DNA of 64,000 nucleotides from Lysobacterales bacterium (GCA_017302135.1 JAFLDZ010000001.1:62001-126000); one strand, 5' to 3'. Positions 45,311 to 54,321 are shown, counted from the first letter of the stretch. The notes: generated from the letters alone by a model not told the origin. Program-made: numbers and translations.

Positions 45311-45844
45311 ATGCGCATGCGTCGTGAATTCACCATCGTTCCGCCCGACCTCCGACTGGTCGTCATGGCATCGGGCATCGGCCTGCTCGTCGGTGTGGTC
45401 GCGATCGGCTTCGCCGCGCGCGAACAACCCATGATCTGGCTCGCCGCCATCGCGATGACCGTCCTGGTCGTCGGGATGACGGCATGGCTGGTGCGCAGGC
45501 GGCAGGTCGTGCTCGACGGCGATCTGCTGACCGTCGCTGCAGGCTTCAACACCGCCCGCATCCGCACCGCCGATCTGGACATCGCCGCCGCGCGCATCCT
45601 CGACTTGGCGAAAGACTCGACGCTGAAGCCGGGCTTGAAGACCTTCGGTTCCTCGATGCCCGGCTATCGCGCCGGGCACTTCCGGCTTCGCAACCGCTCC
45701 CGCGCCTTCGTGCTGCTTACCGACACGACGAAAGTCCTCGCACTGCCGGAGCGCAGCGGACGCATGCTGCTGCTGAGTCTGGAACGTCCGCAAGCGCTGC
45801 TCGATGCGCTCAGAACCATGGCGGAGGCCGGGGCGCGACGCTAA
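45311..45844 (+). CDS. Membrane protein with PH-like (bPH2) domain
   Basis: 177 residues. Two membrane helices at 17-60 (LVVMASGIGLLVGVVAIGFAAR, PMIWLAAIAMTVLVVGMTAWLV), then a domain VVLDGDLLTVAAGFNTARIRTADLDIAAARILDLAK... GYRAGHFRLRNRSRAFVLLTDTTKVLALPERSGRMLLLSLERPQALLDAL, the pattern of bacterial PH-like domain proteins where residues after the helices bind to the membrane or partner. Unknown role. It begins 40 bases after the hydrolase. Confidence 0.7.
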   Translation: MRMRREFTIVPPDLRLVVMASGIGLLVGVVAIGFAAREQPMIWLAAIAMTVLVVGMTAWLVRRRQVVLDGDLLTVAAGFNTARIRTADLDIAAARILDLAKDSTLKPGLKTFGSSMPGYRAGHFRLRNRSRAFVLLTDTTKVLALPERSGRMLLLSLERPQALLDALRTMAEAGARR

Positions 45845-45853
45845 TCTGTGCCG

Positions 45854-46672
45854 ATGCGTCCCCTGCCCCGCATCCTGCTCAATACCGCCCGGATCGAAGC
45901 CTGGCCGGCCTGGTTGCTCACCGCGCGCAGCAATCGCGACGCCCGCATCGTCTCCACGGCACGCTGGGTCCTGCGCCGCAAACGCGATGGGCGCTATCTC
46001 GCCGCCGAATTGCCGCAGGGCTGGATGGCGCTGGATCCGCACTGGAGCCGCGCATCGGGCATCGACGCCGCGCTGGATATCGTGGACGCGCCTTTGCCGC
46101 ATGCCGGCGTACGCGATCCTGGGCTTCTGCCGCTGCATGCGCTGCACGAACGACTGGATGCCTTGGGTCTGGATGCCGGGGAATACGCAGAACGCATCGG
46201 TCTGCCGCTGGTCGCCGAGCCGCGATGGTTGATGCACGCCGGCATCGACCGCTACCGCCGCCCGCTGTGGCTGCATCCCCGCGCCGCACGCGCATGGGCC
46301 GGCCTGCGCGCTGCCGCGCTGCGCGACGGCATCGTGCTGGAAGCGATCTCGGGCTATCGCAGCCACGATTACCAGCTTGGCATTTTCGAACGCAAACTCG
46401 CGCGCGGGCTTTCGGTCGACGCGATTCTCACCGTCAACGCCGCGCCGGGCTTCAGCGAACATCACAGCGGCATGGCCCTCGACATCGGCGCGCCCGGCGA
46501 GCCACCGGCGGAAGAATCTTTCGAGTACACCACCGCATTCGCATGGCTGCGCGAACATGCCGGCGGCCACGGCTTCGTGATGAGTTATCCGCGCGACAAC
46601 CCGCACGGCATCGTCTACGAACCCTGGCACTGGCGTCATTCCGAACCGCATCCGCAAGAGATCCACGCATGA
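45854..46672 (+). CDS. M15 family D-alanyl-D-alanine carboxypeptidase (VanY/DacB-like)
   Basis: 272 residues. The C-terminal peptidase domain has ISGYRSHDYQLGIFERKLA, the zinc motif SEHHSGMALDIGAP (SxHxxGxAxD) and the second metal/catalytic region GIVYEPWHWRHSE (Glu and His of EPWHWR). The N-terminal 100 residues have no clear domain and no signal peptide is apparent, which is unusual for a wall enzyme, so the true start or export route is uncertain. Its last codons overlap the next gene (ATGA). Confidence 0.87.
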   Translation: MRPLPRILLNTARIEAWPAWLLTARSNRDARIVSTARWVLRRKRDGRYLAAELPQGWMALDPHWSRASGIDAALDIVDAPLPHAGVRDPGLLPLHALHERLDALGLDAGEYAERIGLPLVAEPRWLMHAGIDRYRRPLWLHPRAARAWAGLRAAALRDGIVLEAISGYRSHDYQLGIFERKLARGLSVDAILTVNAAPGFSEHHSGMALDIGAPGEPPAEESFEYTTAFAWLREHAGGHGFVMSYPRDNPHGIVYEPWHWRHSEPHPQEIHA

Positions 46673-47256
46673 TCCGCCCACTGACACTCGCACTGCTGTT
46701 CGCACTCGCTCCGATGACCGCCGATGCGGGATGGCGCACGCGGGATGGCGTGCTGCTCGAAGACACCCCGTCGCAGCAGTCCGAACGCGGCTTCGGCGCG
46801 ATGCTGCAGATCGCGACCGAAGCGGAATCCAGGCGTTTCCACGAAGAGTGGTACGGCACCGCGACCGATCATTCGCCGAAGCTGCAGACCATCGACACCG
46901 CACGCCGCGGCGAGACGATATCGATCCTGGTGCTCTACGCCGGCTGTGCGTTGGATGACGCCACGCAGGACACCATCGCAGCAGGCAAAGCGCCCTGCGG
47001 CGCGCAGCTGCGCCTGCGCGTGGTCGCGCCCGACGGCGCGGACTACACCGATCTTGAAGAAATGTCGCTGGCGCAAGCGCAGCCTTCCGCGCCAGCGCAC
47101 ATCATGCAGCTCTCCCCGGTGGAGCTGAAGATCGGCTTCGAGCCCGAGGACGCGCTCGGCGATTACCGCATCGAAGCGCGCATCGATCACCCGGACAAGG
47201 ATTCGCTGCTGCAACTGTCGACCACGCTGACCCTGAAGTCCGCCGACGCCGAATGA
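46669..47256 (+). CDS. Hypothetical exported protein (195 aa)
   Basis: MIRPLTLALLFALAPMTADAGW is a signal peptide. The mature domain is beta-rich, for example ETISILVLYAGCALDDATQ... CGAQLRLRVVAPDGADYTDLEEMSLAQAQ... VELKIGFEPEDALGDYRIEARIDHPDKDSLLQLSTTLTL, resembling an Ig-like fold with two Cys in the first sheet that could form a disulfide. No recognised family. Overlaps the M15 gene before it and the acyltransferase after it by 4 bases each. Confidence 0.75.
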   Translation: MIRPLTLALLFALAPMTADAGWRTRDGVLLEDTPSQQSERGFGAMLQIATEAESRRFHEEWYGTATDHSPKLQTIDTARRGETISILVLYAGCALDDATQDTIAAGKAPCGAQLRLRVVAPDGADYTDLEEMSLAQAQPSAPAHIMQLSPVELKIGFEPEDALGDYRIEARIDHPDKDSLLQLSTTLTLKSADAE

Positions 47257-48299
47257 CGCCGACGATCGAGTCGGCTTGGGCATCCGGCCGCAACAACTTC
47301 AATCTGATGCGTCTGATCGCGGCGTGGATGGTCATCTACGGCCACAGTTGGGCGATCACCGCGGCACCCGGCGCCGATCTGATCACGCAGCTGACGAAAT
47401 TCCGCTTCGCCGGTGGCGTCGCGGTGGATGTGTTCTTCGTCATCAGCGGATTCCTGATAGCAAGCAGTCTCGAACGCAACAGCGTGCGCGGCTATCTGAT
47501 CTCGCGCGCGCTGCGGATCGTGCCCGCACTGCTGGTCTGCGTGCTGCTCAGCGCGCTGGTGATGGCGCCGCTGCTCACCACCGCCAGCGATTACTGGTCG
47601 CGGCCCGATGCCTGGCGCTACATCGCGGTGAACGCGTCGCTGTGGAGCAACGTATTCTTCCTGCCCGGCGTTTTCGAGACCCTGCCGCGCACCGCGATCA
47701 ACGGCTCGCTGTGGACGTTGCCGATCGAAGCCAGACTCTATCTCGCGCTGATGGTGGCGTGGCTGCTCGGCGTGCTGACGCCGAAGCGCTACACGCCGCT
47801 GTGGGCGTTGGCGTTGGCGGGCGCAGCAGCAGTCGCATGGTGGAAGCATCCGCTGCCCGAACACCTGGCCGACACCGCCAACTGCACCGCGTTCTTCATC
47901 ACCGGCACGCTGCTGTGGGTGAACCGGCGGACGGTCAGGCTGTCGCTGTGGCCGATACTCGTGATGTTGGCGGCAGCTGCAGTGTTGCGCGGATCGACAT
48001 GGTTCTACCTCGCCTATTTTCCGCTGCTCGCGTACGCCACGCTGTATCTCGCGCTGGTGCCACGACTGCCGGCGATCCGCAGGCACGATCTGTCCTACGG
48101 CCTGTATCTCTACGGTTGGCCGATGCAGCAGCTCGCATTCCTCGCCGGCGCCACCACCGCACTGGGCAACACCGCTGCCGCGACCGTGCTCGCGCTGATC
48201 TGCGCCGCGCTGTCGTGGTTTCTGGTCGAACAACCGGCGCTGGTCTGGAAACGGCGTCTGCTCGCCCGCGTCACCGCGCCTGTCGAGGCGAGCCGCTGA
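47253..48299 (+). CDS. Acyltransferase_3 family membrane protein
   Basis: 348 residues with ten or so membrane helices. NNFNLMRLIAAWMVIYGHSWAITAAPG carries the catalytic-type His (GHS), AVDVFFVISGFLIASSLERNSVRGYLISRALRIVPAL and NGSLWTLPIEARLYLALMVAWLL (with the E of PIEARLY) are hallmark motifs of the family that O-acylates sugars, LPS parts or other envelope molecules. The partner substrate is not known. Final gene of the coupled run M15/hypothetical/acyltransferase, which suggests a joint envelope role. Confidence 0.92.
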   Translation: MTPTIESAWASGRNNFNLMRLIAAWMVIYGHSWAITAAPGADLITQLTKFRFAGGVAVDVFFVISGFLIASSLERNSVRGYLISRALRIVPALLVCVLLSALVMAPLLTTASDYWSRPDAWRYIAVNASLWSNVFFLPGVFETLPRTAINGSLWTLPIEARLYLALMVAWLLGVLTPKRYTPLWALALAGAAAVAWWKHPLPEHLADTANCTAFFITGTLLWVNRRTVRLSLWPILVMLAAAAVLRGSTWFYLAYFPLLAYATLYLALVPRLPAIRRHDLSYGLYLYGWPMQQLAFLAGATTALGNTAAATVLALICAALSWFLVEQPALVWKRRLLARVTAPVEASR

Positions 48300-48302
48300 C
48301 GT

Positions 48303-49001
48303 TCAATCCTGCGAGCGTTTGGTCGGCGTTTTCGTTGCCGCTGACGCTTTGGATGTCGCCTGCACGCCGAAATCGGCGATCCGCCACAGATAGAAACTGG
48401 CATAGGTGCGATACGGGCCCCAACGCTCGCCGCGTTCGGCCAGCGCTTTCGGCGGCAGCATCCCGTCGAGCTTGTCGACGAGCTGCGCGCCCTTGCGGAT
48501 TCCCAGATCGTCGACCGGCAAGACATCGGGGCGGCCGAGACGGAACATCAGCATCATCTCGACCGTCCAGCGACCGATCCCGCGCACCGGCACCAGCGCA
48601 TCGACGATGGCGTCGTTGTCCATCGTCGACATCTGCCGCAGCGCCGGAATTTCGCCGCGCCCCTCGCGCGCCGCGAGGTCGCGCAATGCCAGCAGTTTGT
48701 TGCCGGACACGCCGCAGGCGCGGATCGTGGCGTCGTCGCAGCGCGCCAGCGTGTCGCAGTGGAAACGGTCGCTGCCGATCGCGGTTTCGACCCGGCCAAC
48801 GATCGTCGCCGCGGCCTTTCCGCTGAGCTGCTGATAGAGGATCGCCCGCGCCAGCGCATCGACCGGATCGAAGGATTTGCGCCAGCGCGGATCGGCGTCG
48901 ATCGCGCCGATGCGTTTCATCCACGCGCCGAGTTTGCGGTCGCGCCTGGCCAGATGGTCGTAAGCGGCCTGGGTATCGAATCCGCGGGCGTGTCTGGGCA
49001 T
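48303..49001 (-). CDS. DNA-3-methyladenine glycosylase 2 family protein (HhH-GPD)
   Basis: 232 residues from ATG 49001. HhH-GPD fold: FDPVDALARAILYQQLSGKAAATIVGRVETAI, KLLALRDLAAREGRGEIPALRQMSTMDNDAIVDALVPVRGIGRWTVEMMLMFRLGRPDVLPVDDLGIRKGAQ with the helix-hairpin-helix VPVRGIGRWTVEM and the catalytic Asp of LPVDDLG. Removes alkylated bases (3-methyladenine and similar) in base excision repair. Lys/Thr-rich tail. A longer start at 49034 overlaps the upstream gene; 49001 is 7 bases past it. Shares strand and transcript with DUF423. Confidence 0.92.
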   Translation of the reverse strand: MPRHARGFDTQAAYDHLARRDRKLGAWMKRIGAIDADPRWRKSFDPVDALARAILYQQLSGKAAATIVGRVETAIGSDRFHCDTLARCDDATIRACGVSGNKLLALRDLAAREGRGEIPALRQMSTMDNDAIVDALVPVRGIGRWTVEMMLMFRLGRPDVLPVDDLGIRKGAQLVDKLDGMLPPKALAERGERWGPYRTYASFYLWRIADFGVQATSKASAATKTPTKRSQD

Positions 49002-49008
49002 GGCGGCC

Positions 49009-49365
49009 TCAACGTCGGAAGGCATCGGCGGCATACAGCAGCCAGCCGAGGATCAGCAGCGAACCGCCCGCAGGCGCGAGCCGGGTCGGTGCGCCGAAGA
49101 AGTGCGCCGCCACCAGCGAGCCCGAAAACAGCAGCACGCCGATCAACAGCATCGACAGCGCGGCCGTGCCGAGACGATGCGGGGTTTGCCGCGACAGCGC
49201 CGCCAGTGCGACACCGTGCACAAGCGCGAACAGCGCGGCCGACTGCAGATTGGCGCGGGCTGTACCCTCGGCGCCATGCGCCGCATAAGCCGACAGGGCA
49301 ACGCCCGCACCTGCCAGCACTGCGCCGACAGCGGTAAGCGCGCGATGCGCGGAGCGCGGTTTCAT
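49009..49365 (-). CDS. DUF423 small membrane protein
   Basis: 118 residues from ATG 49365: RALTAVGAVLAGAGVALSAYAAHGAEGTARANLQSAALFALVHGVALAALS, then two further hydrophobic segments (LSMLLIGVLLFSGSLVAAHFFG and GGSLLILGWLLYAADAF). The AYAAHG and 'aalFalvHgvaL' patterns define DUF423 (YgdD-like). Four membrane helices, role unknown. It ends 7 bases before the glycosylase start. Confidence 0.9.
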   Translation of the reverse strand: MKPRSAHRALTAVGAVLAGAGVALSAYAAHGAEGTARANLQSAALFALVHGVALAALSRQTPHRLGTAALSMLLIGVLLFSGSLVAAHFFGAPTRLAPAGGSLLILGWLLYAADAFRR

Positions 49366-49460
49366 CGGCCGCTGCTGCGGTTTCGAAGACGGCAAACGCG
49401 AAGCGCCGCAATGTGCGGCGCTTCGGAATACAACACGGAACCGGCAGACATCCCTGCGGG

Positions 49461-50549
49461 TTACTTGATCGCCCAGTAGGCGGTGAACTGGCCGTCTTCC
49501 TTGAACGCACCATCGATACCGCTGTCGTAGACCTCGTACGGACGGTCGGTGATTTCCAGGCCGCGCGGCGCCGACCAGGCGCGGAGCGCGTTGCGGACGT
49601 TCTCGAGTTCACGGATGTAACCGATGAATTTGCCGCTGACGGCACGACGCGCCGGCAACAGCTGATATTTCACAGGGCTGCCCGCCGGGAACGTCAGGCC
49701 GGTCAGCTCGCCGGTAACGGCGGCGCCTTCGGCCTCGGACGCCTTGCGCACCGGAAGAGCGACATCGAAGGTATAGGTTTCGCGACCCTGCTCGCTGGTG
49801 ATGATGCGCATCGGGCCAGCTGCAACCAGGCCACTGGAGGCCATGGTGCGGTTGATCCACTCCATATTGGCGCGCATGGATTTCTCGATGACCGGATCGT
49901 CGAATTCCAGCGTGCCGGCGGGCACGTACAGCAGGTGCTCGGCCGGAATCTGGGCGACCGTCAGGCCGGTGAGCTTATCGCCATAGACCGCGTAATCGAT
50001 GTTCGGGATCGACGCGAGCATGTTGGTGAGCTTGGCCAGACCGAACTTCATGTCGTCGCCGACGTGGCTGCGCACGTACAGGCCGGCATAGCGACCCAGA
50101 AGGTTCCAACCGTAGTTGACCTTGTAGCTCTGCGCGATTTCGACGTTGCGGTTGTTGTTGCCGGTCGGCTTGAGCTTGAACTCGGTGCGCTTGTCCGTGC
50201 CCATGCGATCGTTTTCGATACTGATCGCGACCAGTTCGTTCGGCACGCTTTCGACGATCTTCCAACTGCCGCTGCCCACTGCGCCATTCTTGGAGTCGTA
50301 GTGGAATTCAGCGCCGACACCGGAAGCGGGACCGGCGATACGGGTTTCCATCTTCGGGTCACGGAGGGGAGTCGCGTTCCAATCCTTGAAGCGGCTGAAG
50401 TTGTTCAGCGTGTCGTAGACGATGCTCAGCTTGCGGTTCGTTTCGACCCGTTCAACCAGATATCGGCTGGAGGGCAGCACGAGGCCGACGATGAGGAACA
50501 GCGCGGCAACGATCGCCAGGGAAATCAGAATCTCGATCAGACGGGTCAT
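49461..50549 (-). CDS. Membrane-anchored SRPBCC protein with GyrI-like effector-binding domain
   Basis: 362 residues from ATG 50549. N-terminal membrane anchor MTRLIEILISLAIVAALFLIVGLVLPSS; residues 30-175 SRPBCC/polyketide-cyclase type (RYLVERVETNRKLSIVYDTLNNFSRFKDWNATPLRDPKMETRIAGPASGVGAEFHYDSKNGAVGSGSWKIVESVPNELV); residues about 190-362 a GyrI-like domain (PNIDYAVYGDKLTGLTVAQIPAEHLLYVPAG... YIRELENVRNALRAWSAPRGLEITDRPYEVYDSGIDGAFKEDGQFTAYWAIK). Probably binds a lipophilic ligand in the periplasm. Single gene, 150 bases after the response regulator gene. Confidence 0.85.
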   Translation of the reverse strand: MTRLIEILISLAIVAALFLIVGLVLPSSRYLVERVETNRKLSIVYDTLNNFSRFKDWNATPLRDPKMETRIAGPASGVGAEFHYDSKNGAVGSGSWKIVESVPNELVAISIENDRMGTDKRTEFKLKPTGNNNRNVEIAQSYKVNYGWNLLGRYAGLYVRSHVGDDMKFGLAKLTNMLASIPNIDYAVYGDKLTGLTVAQIPAEHLLYVPAGTLEFDDPVIEKSMRANMEWINRTMASSGLVAAGPMRIITSEQGRETYTFDVALPVRKASEAEGAAVTGELTGLTFPAGSPVKYQLLPARRAVSGKFIGYIRELENVRNALRAWSAPRGLEITDRPYEVYDSGIDGAFKEDGQFTAYWAIK

Positions 50550-50699
50550 GCAGGGGCTCTCCGGGACCAATACCCGCTCATGGCGGGCAAGACCCGAATC
50601 GTATCAGGGAACCCCGGTGAGGAGCGAGCGCCCGACCGGGAGACGAAAAACAGTCCAGCGGCCCAACTGCGGCCGAGACCTCGACAAGCGGCGTCCCGC

Positions 50700-51341
50700 T
50701 CAGATCAATTGCAGCTCGAACGCTTTGAGTACCGCACGGGTGCGGTCCCGGACGCCAAGCTTCGAGAGAATATTCGACACATGGTTCTTGATGGTGCCCT
50801 CGGCCACGCCCAGAGAATTGGCGATCTCCTTGTTGGAGAAGCCCGAGGCCATCAGCCGCAGGATTTCGGTCTCGCGATCGGTCAGCGGATCCGGGCGGTC
50901 GAGGCTGACGAAATCGTTGCGCATGTGCTCCAGACCCGAGAGCAACCGCTGGGTGACCGCCGGCTGGACCAGCGAACCACCGCCCGCCACCGCCAGGATC
51001 GCGCCCACCAGTTGATCGAGCGAGACATCCTTGAGCAGATAGCCCTTGGCCCCGGCCTTCATCCCCGCCAACACCAGTTGGTCGTCGTCGAAGGTGGTCA
51101 GAATGATGGTGGGTGGGAGCTGGTTGATCTTGCTGAGGGCCTGCAGCGCCTCGAGGCCGGACATCGCCGGCATCCGCATGTCCATCAAAACGACATCGGG
51201 ATTGATCTGCGGGATCAACTCGACCGCCTGACGCCCGTCGGACGCCTCGGCCACGACTTCGATGCCTTCGGCCAGCGCCAAAAGAGAGCGGATACCCTGG
51301 CGCACCAGGGTCTGATCGTCGACCAGACAAACGCGAATCAT
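50700..51341 (-). CDS. NarL/LuxR-family response regulator
   Basis: 213 residues. Receiver domain with the phosphoacceptor D54 (VVLMDMRMPAMSG), acidic pocket DD at 8-9 and K at AKGYLLKD; C-terminal LuxR HTH LTDRETEILRLMASGFSNKEIANSLGVAEGTIKNHVSNILSKLGVRDRTRAVLKAFE. Acts as a DNA-binding dimer when phosphorylated. Its gene is 144 bases after the DesK-like kinase gene, so it is very likely its partner. Confidence 0.95.
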   Translation of the reverse strand: MIRVCLVDDQTLVRQGIRSLLALAEGIEVVAEASDGRQAVELIPQINPDVVLMDMRMPAMSGLEALQALSKINQLPPTIILTTFDDDQLVLAGMKAGAKGYLLKDVSLDQLVGAILAVAGGGSLVQPAVTQRLLSGLEHMRNDFVSLDRPDPLTDRETEILRLMASGFSNKEIANSLGVAEGTIKNHVSNILSKLGVRDRTRAVLKAFELQLI

Positions 51342-51485
51342 GACGCCTCCTGTGTCCTTTTAACGGAAACGCGCCTACCGGTCATGGCAGGTCGCGGTGG
51401 CGGGACAGCGAACCGTCTCCCCCTGTTGAATACGTGGAACAGGCCGACAAGGACGCAGCAGCCTTCGAATCTCCGACTGGAATCC

Positions 51486-52682
51486 TCAAGCGGCCGCCTC
51501 GCTGACCGGGGATTCGCCCATCGGCGCCTGCGGAAACCGCAGCGGTAGACCCACCCGGTCCGGCGCCGGCATCAACGGCAGCGACAAGGTCAGGCAGAAG
51601 CCATTGCCGGGCCGGGTTTCGATCTCGACCTCGCCGCCATAAGCGGCCAGTCGTTCGCGCATGCCGCGCAGCCCATTGCCGGCCACCAGCCCTTCCGCGC
51701 CACGGCCGTCGTCGCGCGCCTGCAGCTTGATGCCGTCGTCGTACCAGCTGTAATCCAGGTCCAGCGAGGTGGCCCGGGCATGGCGGACCACATTGGTGAC
51801 GATTTCCTGGGTGCAGCGCAGCAAAACATGGGCACGCTCCGGATCGTCGATCAGGAACGGCATCGGCAGTCTCATCTCGATATGCAGCCCGGGCACGTTG
51901 TCGGCCAGCGGCAGCAGGGTCGCCGCCATGTCGATGGCGTCGCTGTCGCGGATCTGACTGACCGCCTCGCGGACGTCGCTCAGCAACAGCTTCGCCAGTG
52001 TGTGGGCCTGGGAGACATGCTCCTGGGCCTTGCCCACGGCCAGATGATTCGCGACTTCCAGGTTCAGGCTGAGCGCGGTCAGATGATGCCCCAGCAGATC
52101 GTGCAATTCGCGCGAAATCCGGGTGCGCTCGTTCACGCGGACGCTCTCGGCCAGCAGCGCACGGGTCGCCCGCAGTTCAGAATTGAGACGGCGCTGCTCT
52201 TCCCGGGCCTGGGCCTGCTGGCAGGCGACAAGACTGGTCACGTACACGAAGCCGGCGAATCCGGCATAGAGCAGCGACTGCATGATCCCTTCGAACAGCG
52301 GAAACCCGAGCAGTTGGACGAACACCGGCACCATCACCAGTTGGCTCAGAACCAACCAGGCCACGCCAACCCGCAGCGACAGCATCCAGGGCAGGACGCA
52401 GGCGGCGACCATCAGCAGCACGCTGCCCAGGCCGGTCTCGCTGTAGTAACAGACCGCGATCGCGGCGACGGTCAGGACCAGCAGCAGGACGAAATCGACC
52501 GGATGCCGGCGGCGGGTGCCCAACCCCGTAGTCAACCATGCGTAGGCTGCGCCGAAGGCGGCGTAGGCCAGCCAGCCCTGCCAGGGCTGCATCCATGAAT
52601 ACAGCAACGGCACGCCGATCACCGCCCAGGTGAAAAGCCCCGAGTAGCGCAACAGCCTGCCATGGTCCAAACGCGCGAACAT
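51486..52682 (-). CDS. Sensor histidine kinase (DesK/NarX type, HisKA_3)
   Basis: 398 residues from ATG 52682. Several N-terminal membrane helices (residues 12-155) without a large periplasmic loop, which suggests sensing within or near the membrane, as for DesK. HisKA_3 box with H194 (RISRELHDLLGHHLTALSLNLEVA), then an HATPase domain with N box VTNVVRHARATSL and G box ARDDGRGAEGLVAGNGLRGMRERLAAYGG. Divergent from the GNAT gene with 194 bases between. Partner is the response regulator at 50700-51341. Confidence 0.94.
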   Translation of the reverse strand: MFARLDHGRLLRYSGLFTWAVIGVPLLYSWMQPWQGWLAYAAFGAAYAWLTTGLGTRRRHPVDFVLLLVLTVAAIAVCYYSETGLGSVLLMVAACVLPWMLSLRVGVAWLVLSQLVMVPVFVQLLGFPLFEGIMQSLLYAGFAGFVYVTSLVACQQAQAREEQRRLNSELRATRALLAESVRVNERTRISRELHDLLGHHLTALSLNLEVANHLAVGKAQEHVSQAHTLAKLLLSDVREAVSQIRDSDAIDMAATLLPLADNVPGLHIEMRLPMPFLIDDPERAHVLLRCTQEIVTNVVRHARATSLDLDYSWYDDGIKLQARDDGRGAEGLVAGNGLRGMRERLAAYGGEVEIETRPGNGFCLTLSLPLMPAPDRVGLPLRFPQAPMGESPVSEAAA

Positions 52683-52876
52683 GTCCGCAGTGTAGGCCAG
52701 TGTCCGTCCCCTGCACCCCACCGGAAGTCATGGATGGCGCCGGTTTGCGGAAATCGTCGGAACGCCCCCGCCAATCGCGGCCCTCCACCAACCTCGCCGG
52801 GCTCAGGCGCACGTGCGATAATTTCGCGCCCACCGTGCCGGCCCCCGCCCCGCACGCCACTGCCGGAGCCATTGGA

Positions 52877-53491
52877 ATGTCGATTGTCATCCGCGACGTG
52901 CGCGAGCACGAGCTGGATTCCGTCCTTGCCCTCAACAATGCCGCCGGCCCCACGATCCTGCCTTTCGACCAGCCCCGCCTGCGTCATTTCTTCGACACCG
53001 CCGAATACTTCCGCGTGGCAGAGCGCAATGGCACCTTCGTCGGCTTCATGATCGGCGTGGGCAACCATGCGGACCACGACAGCAGCAACTTCCGCTGGTT
53101 CGCCGAACGCTACCCGGATTTCTTCTATATCGACCGCATCGTGGTCGCCAGCCGGCGCCGCGGCGGCGGCGTGGGCCGCGCGTTCTACGCCGACGCCCAG
53201 AGTTATGCCGAGCTGCGCTACCCGCAGTTGGCCTGCGAAGTGTTCCTCGATGCCGGCAGCGATCCGTCGCGCGCCGATCCCGCCCTGCTGTTCCACGGCA
53301 GCTTCGGCTTCCGCGAGGTCGGCCAGCAGCTGATGGCCGAAACCGGCCTGCGCACATCGATGCTGATGAAAGATCTCTGCAGCTATCCCTGGGTGCGCGA
53401 GACCTACGGCGCGCATCTTCCGGACGTTCCGTGGCTGACCGCACCGCGGATCGCTCCGCAGCTGCCGCTCGCCACCGGAGTGGGGGCATGA
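52877..53491 (+). CDS. GNAT family N-acetyltransferase
   Basis: 204 residues from ATG 52877. MSIVIRDVREHELDSVLALNNAAGPTILPFD begins the fold, and DRIVVASRRRGGGVGRAFYADAQSYAELRYPQLACEVFLDAGSDPSRADPALLFHGSFGFREVGQQ holds the acetyl-CoA loop (RRRGGGVGR). Substrate unknown. The stop overlaps the minC ATG by 4 bases (ATGA), tying its translation to that of the division-site gene. Confidence 0.88.
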   Translation: MSIVIRDVREHELDSVLALNNAAGPTILPFDQPRLRHFFDTAEYFRVAERNGTFVGFMIGVGNHADHDSSNFRWFAERYPDFFYIDRIVVASRRRGGGVGRAFYADAQSYAELRYPQLACEVFLDAGSDPSRADPALLFHGSFGFREVGQQLMAETGLRTSMLMKDLCSYPWVRETYGAHLPDVPWLTAPRIAPQLPLATGVGA

Positions 53492-54276
53492 GCGCGGCTC
53501 CGACCGCGAACTACGAATTGGCCGGCGATCTGAAGATCGGCCAGGTCGGCATCGCCAACCTGCGCATACGTACGCTGGATGTCGAACGCCTCGGCGCGGA
53601 AATGCGCGACCGCGTGGCGCGCGCGCCGAAACTGTTCGAACGCGCGGCAGTCATCGTCGATTTCGGCGGACTGCCCGGAACCCCCGATGTGGCGATCGCA
53701 CGCGCGCTGATTGTCGCGCTGCGCGATGCGGGCGTGATCCCGGTCGCACTGGCCTGGGGCAGCGGCGACAACGAGCGTCTGGCGGTCGAGCTGGGTTTGC
53801 CGCTGCTGGCGAAATTCCGTGCGCAATACGAACCGGCCGTTGACGCCTCTGTGGGAGGGGCTTCAGCCCCGACCGTCGGGGCTGAAGCCCCTCCCACAAA
53901 AAAGGCCGCGCCTGCGCCAACCGTACCGGCCCCCAAACCCGCCGGCGACATCGGCATGGTGCACACCGCACCGATCCGCTCGGGCCAGCAGATCTATGCC
54001 GAACAGCGCGATCTCATCGTGCTCGGCACCGTCGGCGCCGGCGCCGAAGTGATCGCCGACGGTTCGATCCACATCTACGGCGCGCTGCGCGGGCGTGCGC
54101 TCGCCGGTGCGCGCGACAACGACAAGGCGCGCATCTTCTGCCGCGAGTTCCACGCCGAACTCGTCGCGATCGCGGGGCACTACAAGGTCATGGAGGATCT
54201 ACCGGCCGAACTGCGCGGCAAGGCCGTGCAGGTGTGGCTGGACAACGAACAGATCCATATCGCCGCGCTTGCTTGA
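53488..54276 (+). CDS. minC: Septum site-determining protein MinC
   Basis: 262 residues. The N-terminal FtsZ-inhibiting domain (about 7-115: YELAGDLKIGQVGIANLRIRTLDVERLGAEMRDRVARAPKLFERAAVIVDFGGLPGTP) and C-terminal beta-helix domain (about 152-262: IGMVHTAPIRSGQQIYAEQRDLIVLGTVGAGAEVIADGSIHIYGALRGRALAGARDNDKARIFCREFHAELVAIAGHYKV) are both complete. The linker between them (residues 121-137) is encoded by a perfect REP-type palindrome. MinC prevents Z-ring formation near the poles with MinD. First of minCDE; coupled to the upstream GNAT gene. Confidence 0.96.
   Translation: MSAAPTANYELAGDLKIGQVGIANLRIRTLDVERLGAEMRDRVARAPKLFERAAVIVDFGGLPGTPDVAIARALIVALRDAGVIPVALAWGSGDNERLAVELGLPLLAKFRAQYEPAVDASVGGASAPTVGAEAPPTKKAAPAPTVPAPKPAGDIGMVHTAPIRSGQQIYAEQRDLIVLGTVGAGAEVIADGSIHIYGALRGRALAGARDNDKARIFCREFHAELVAIAGHYKVMEDLPAELRGKAVQVWLDNEQIHIAALA
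53850..53898. repeat. REP-type palindrome inside minC
   Basis: A perfect 24-bp inverted repeat (53850-53873 with 53875-53898) with one base between. The unit begins TGTGGGAGGGGCTTCAGCCC, the kind of REP sequence usually found between genes. It is read in frame as SVGGASAPTVGAEAPPT. Confidence 0.9.
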
Positions 54277-54321
54277 GCGCGGCCCGCCTTCATCGGCAAG
54301 ACACTTCATCGGAGAACGACT

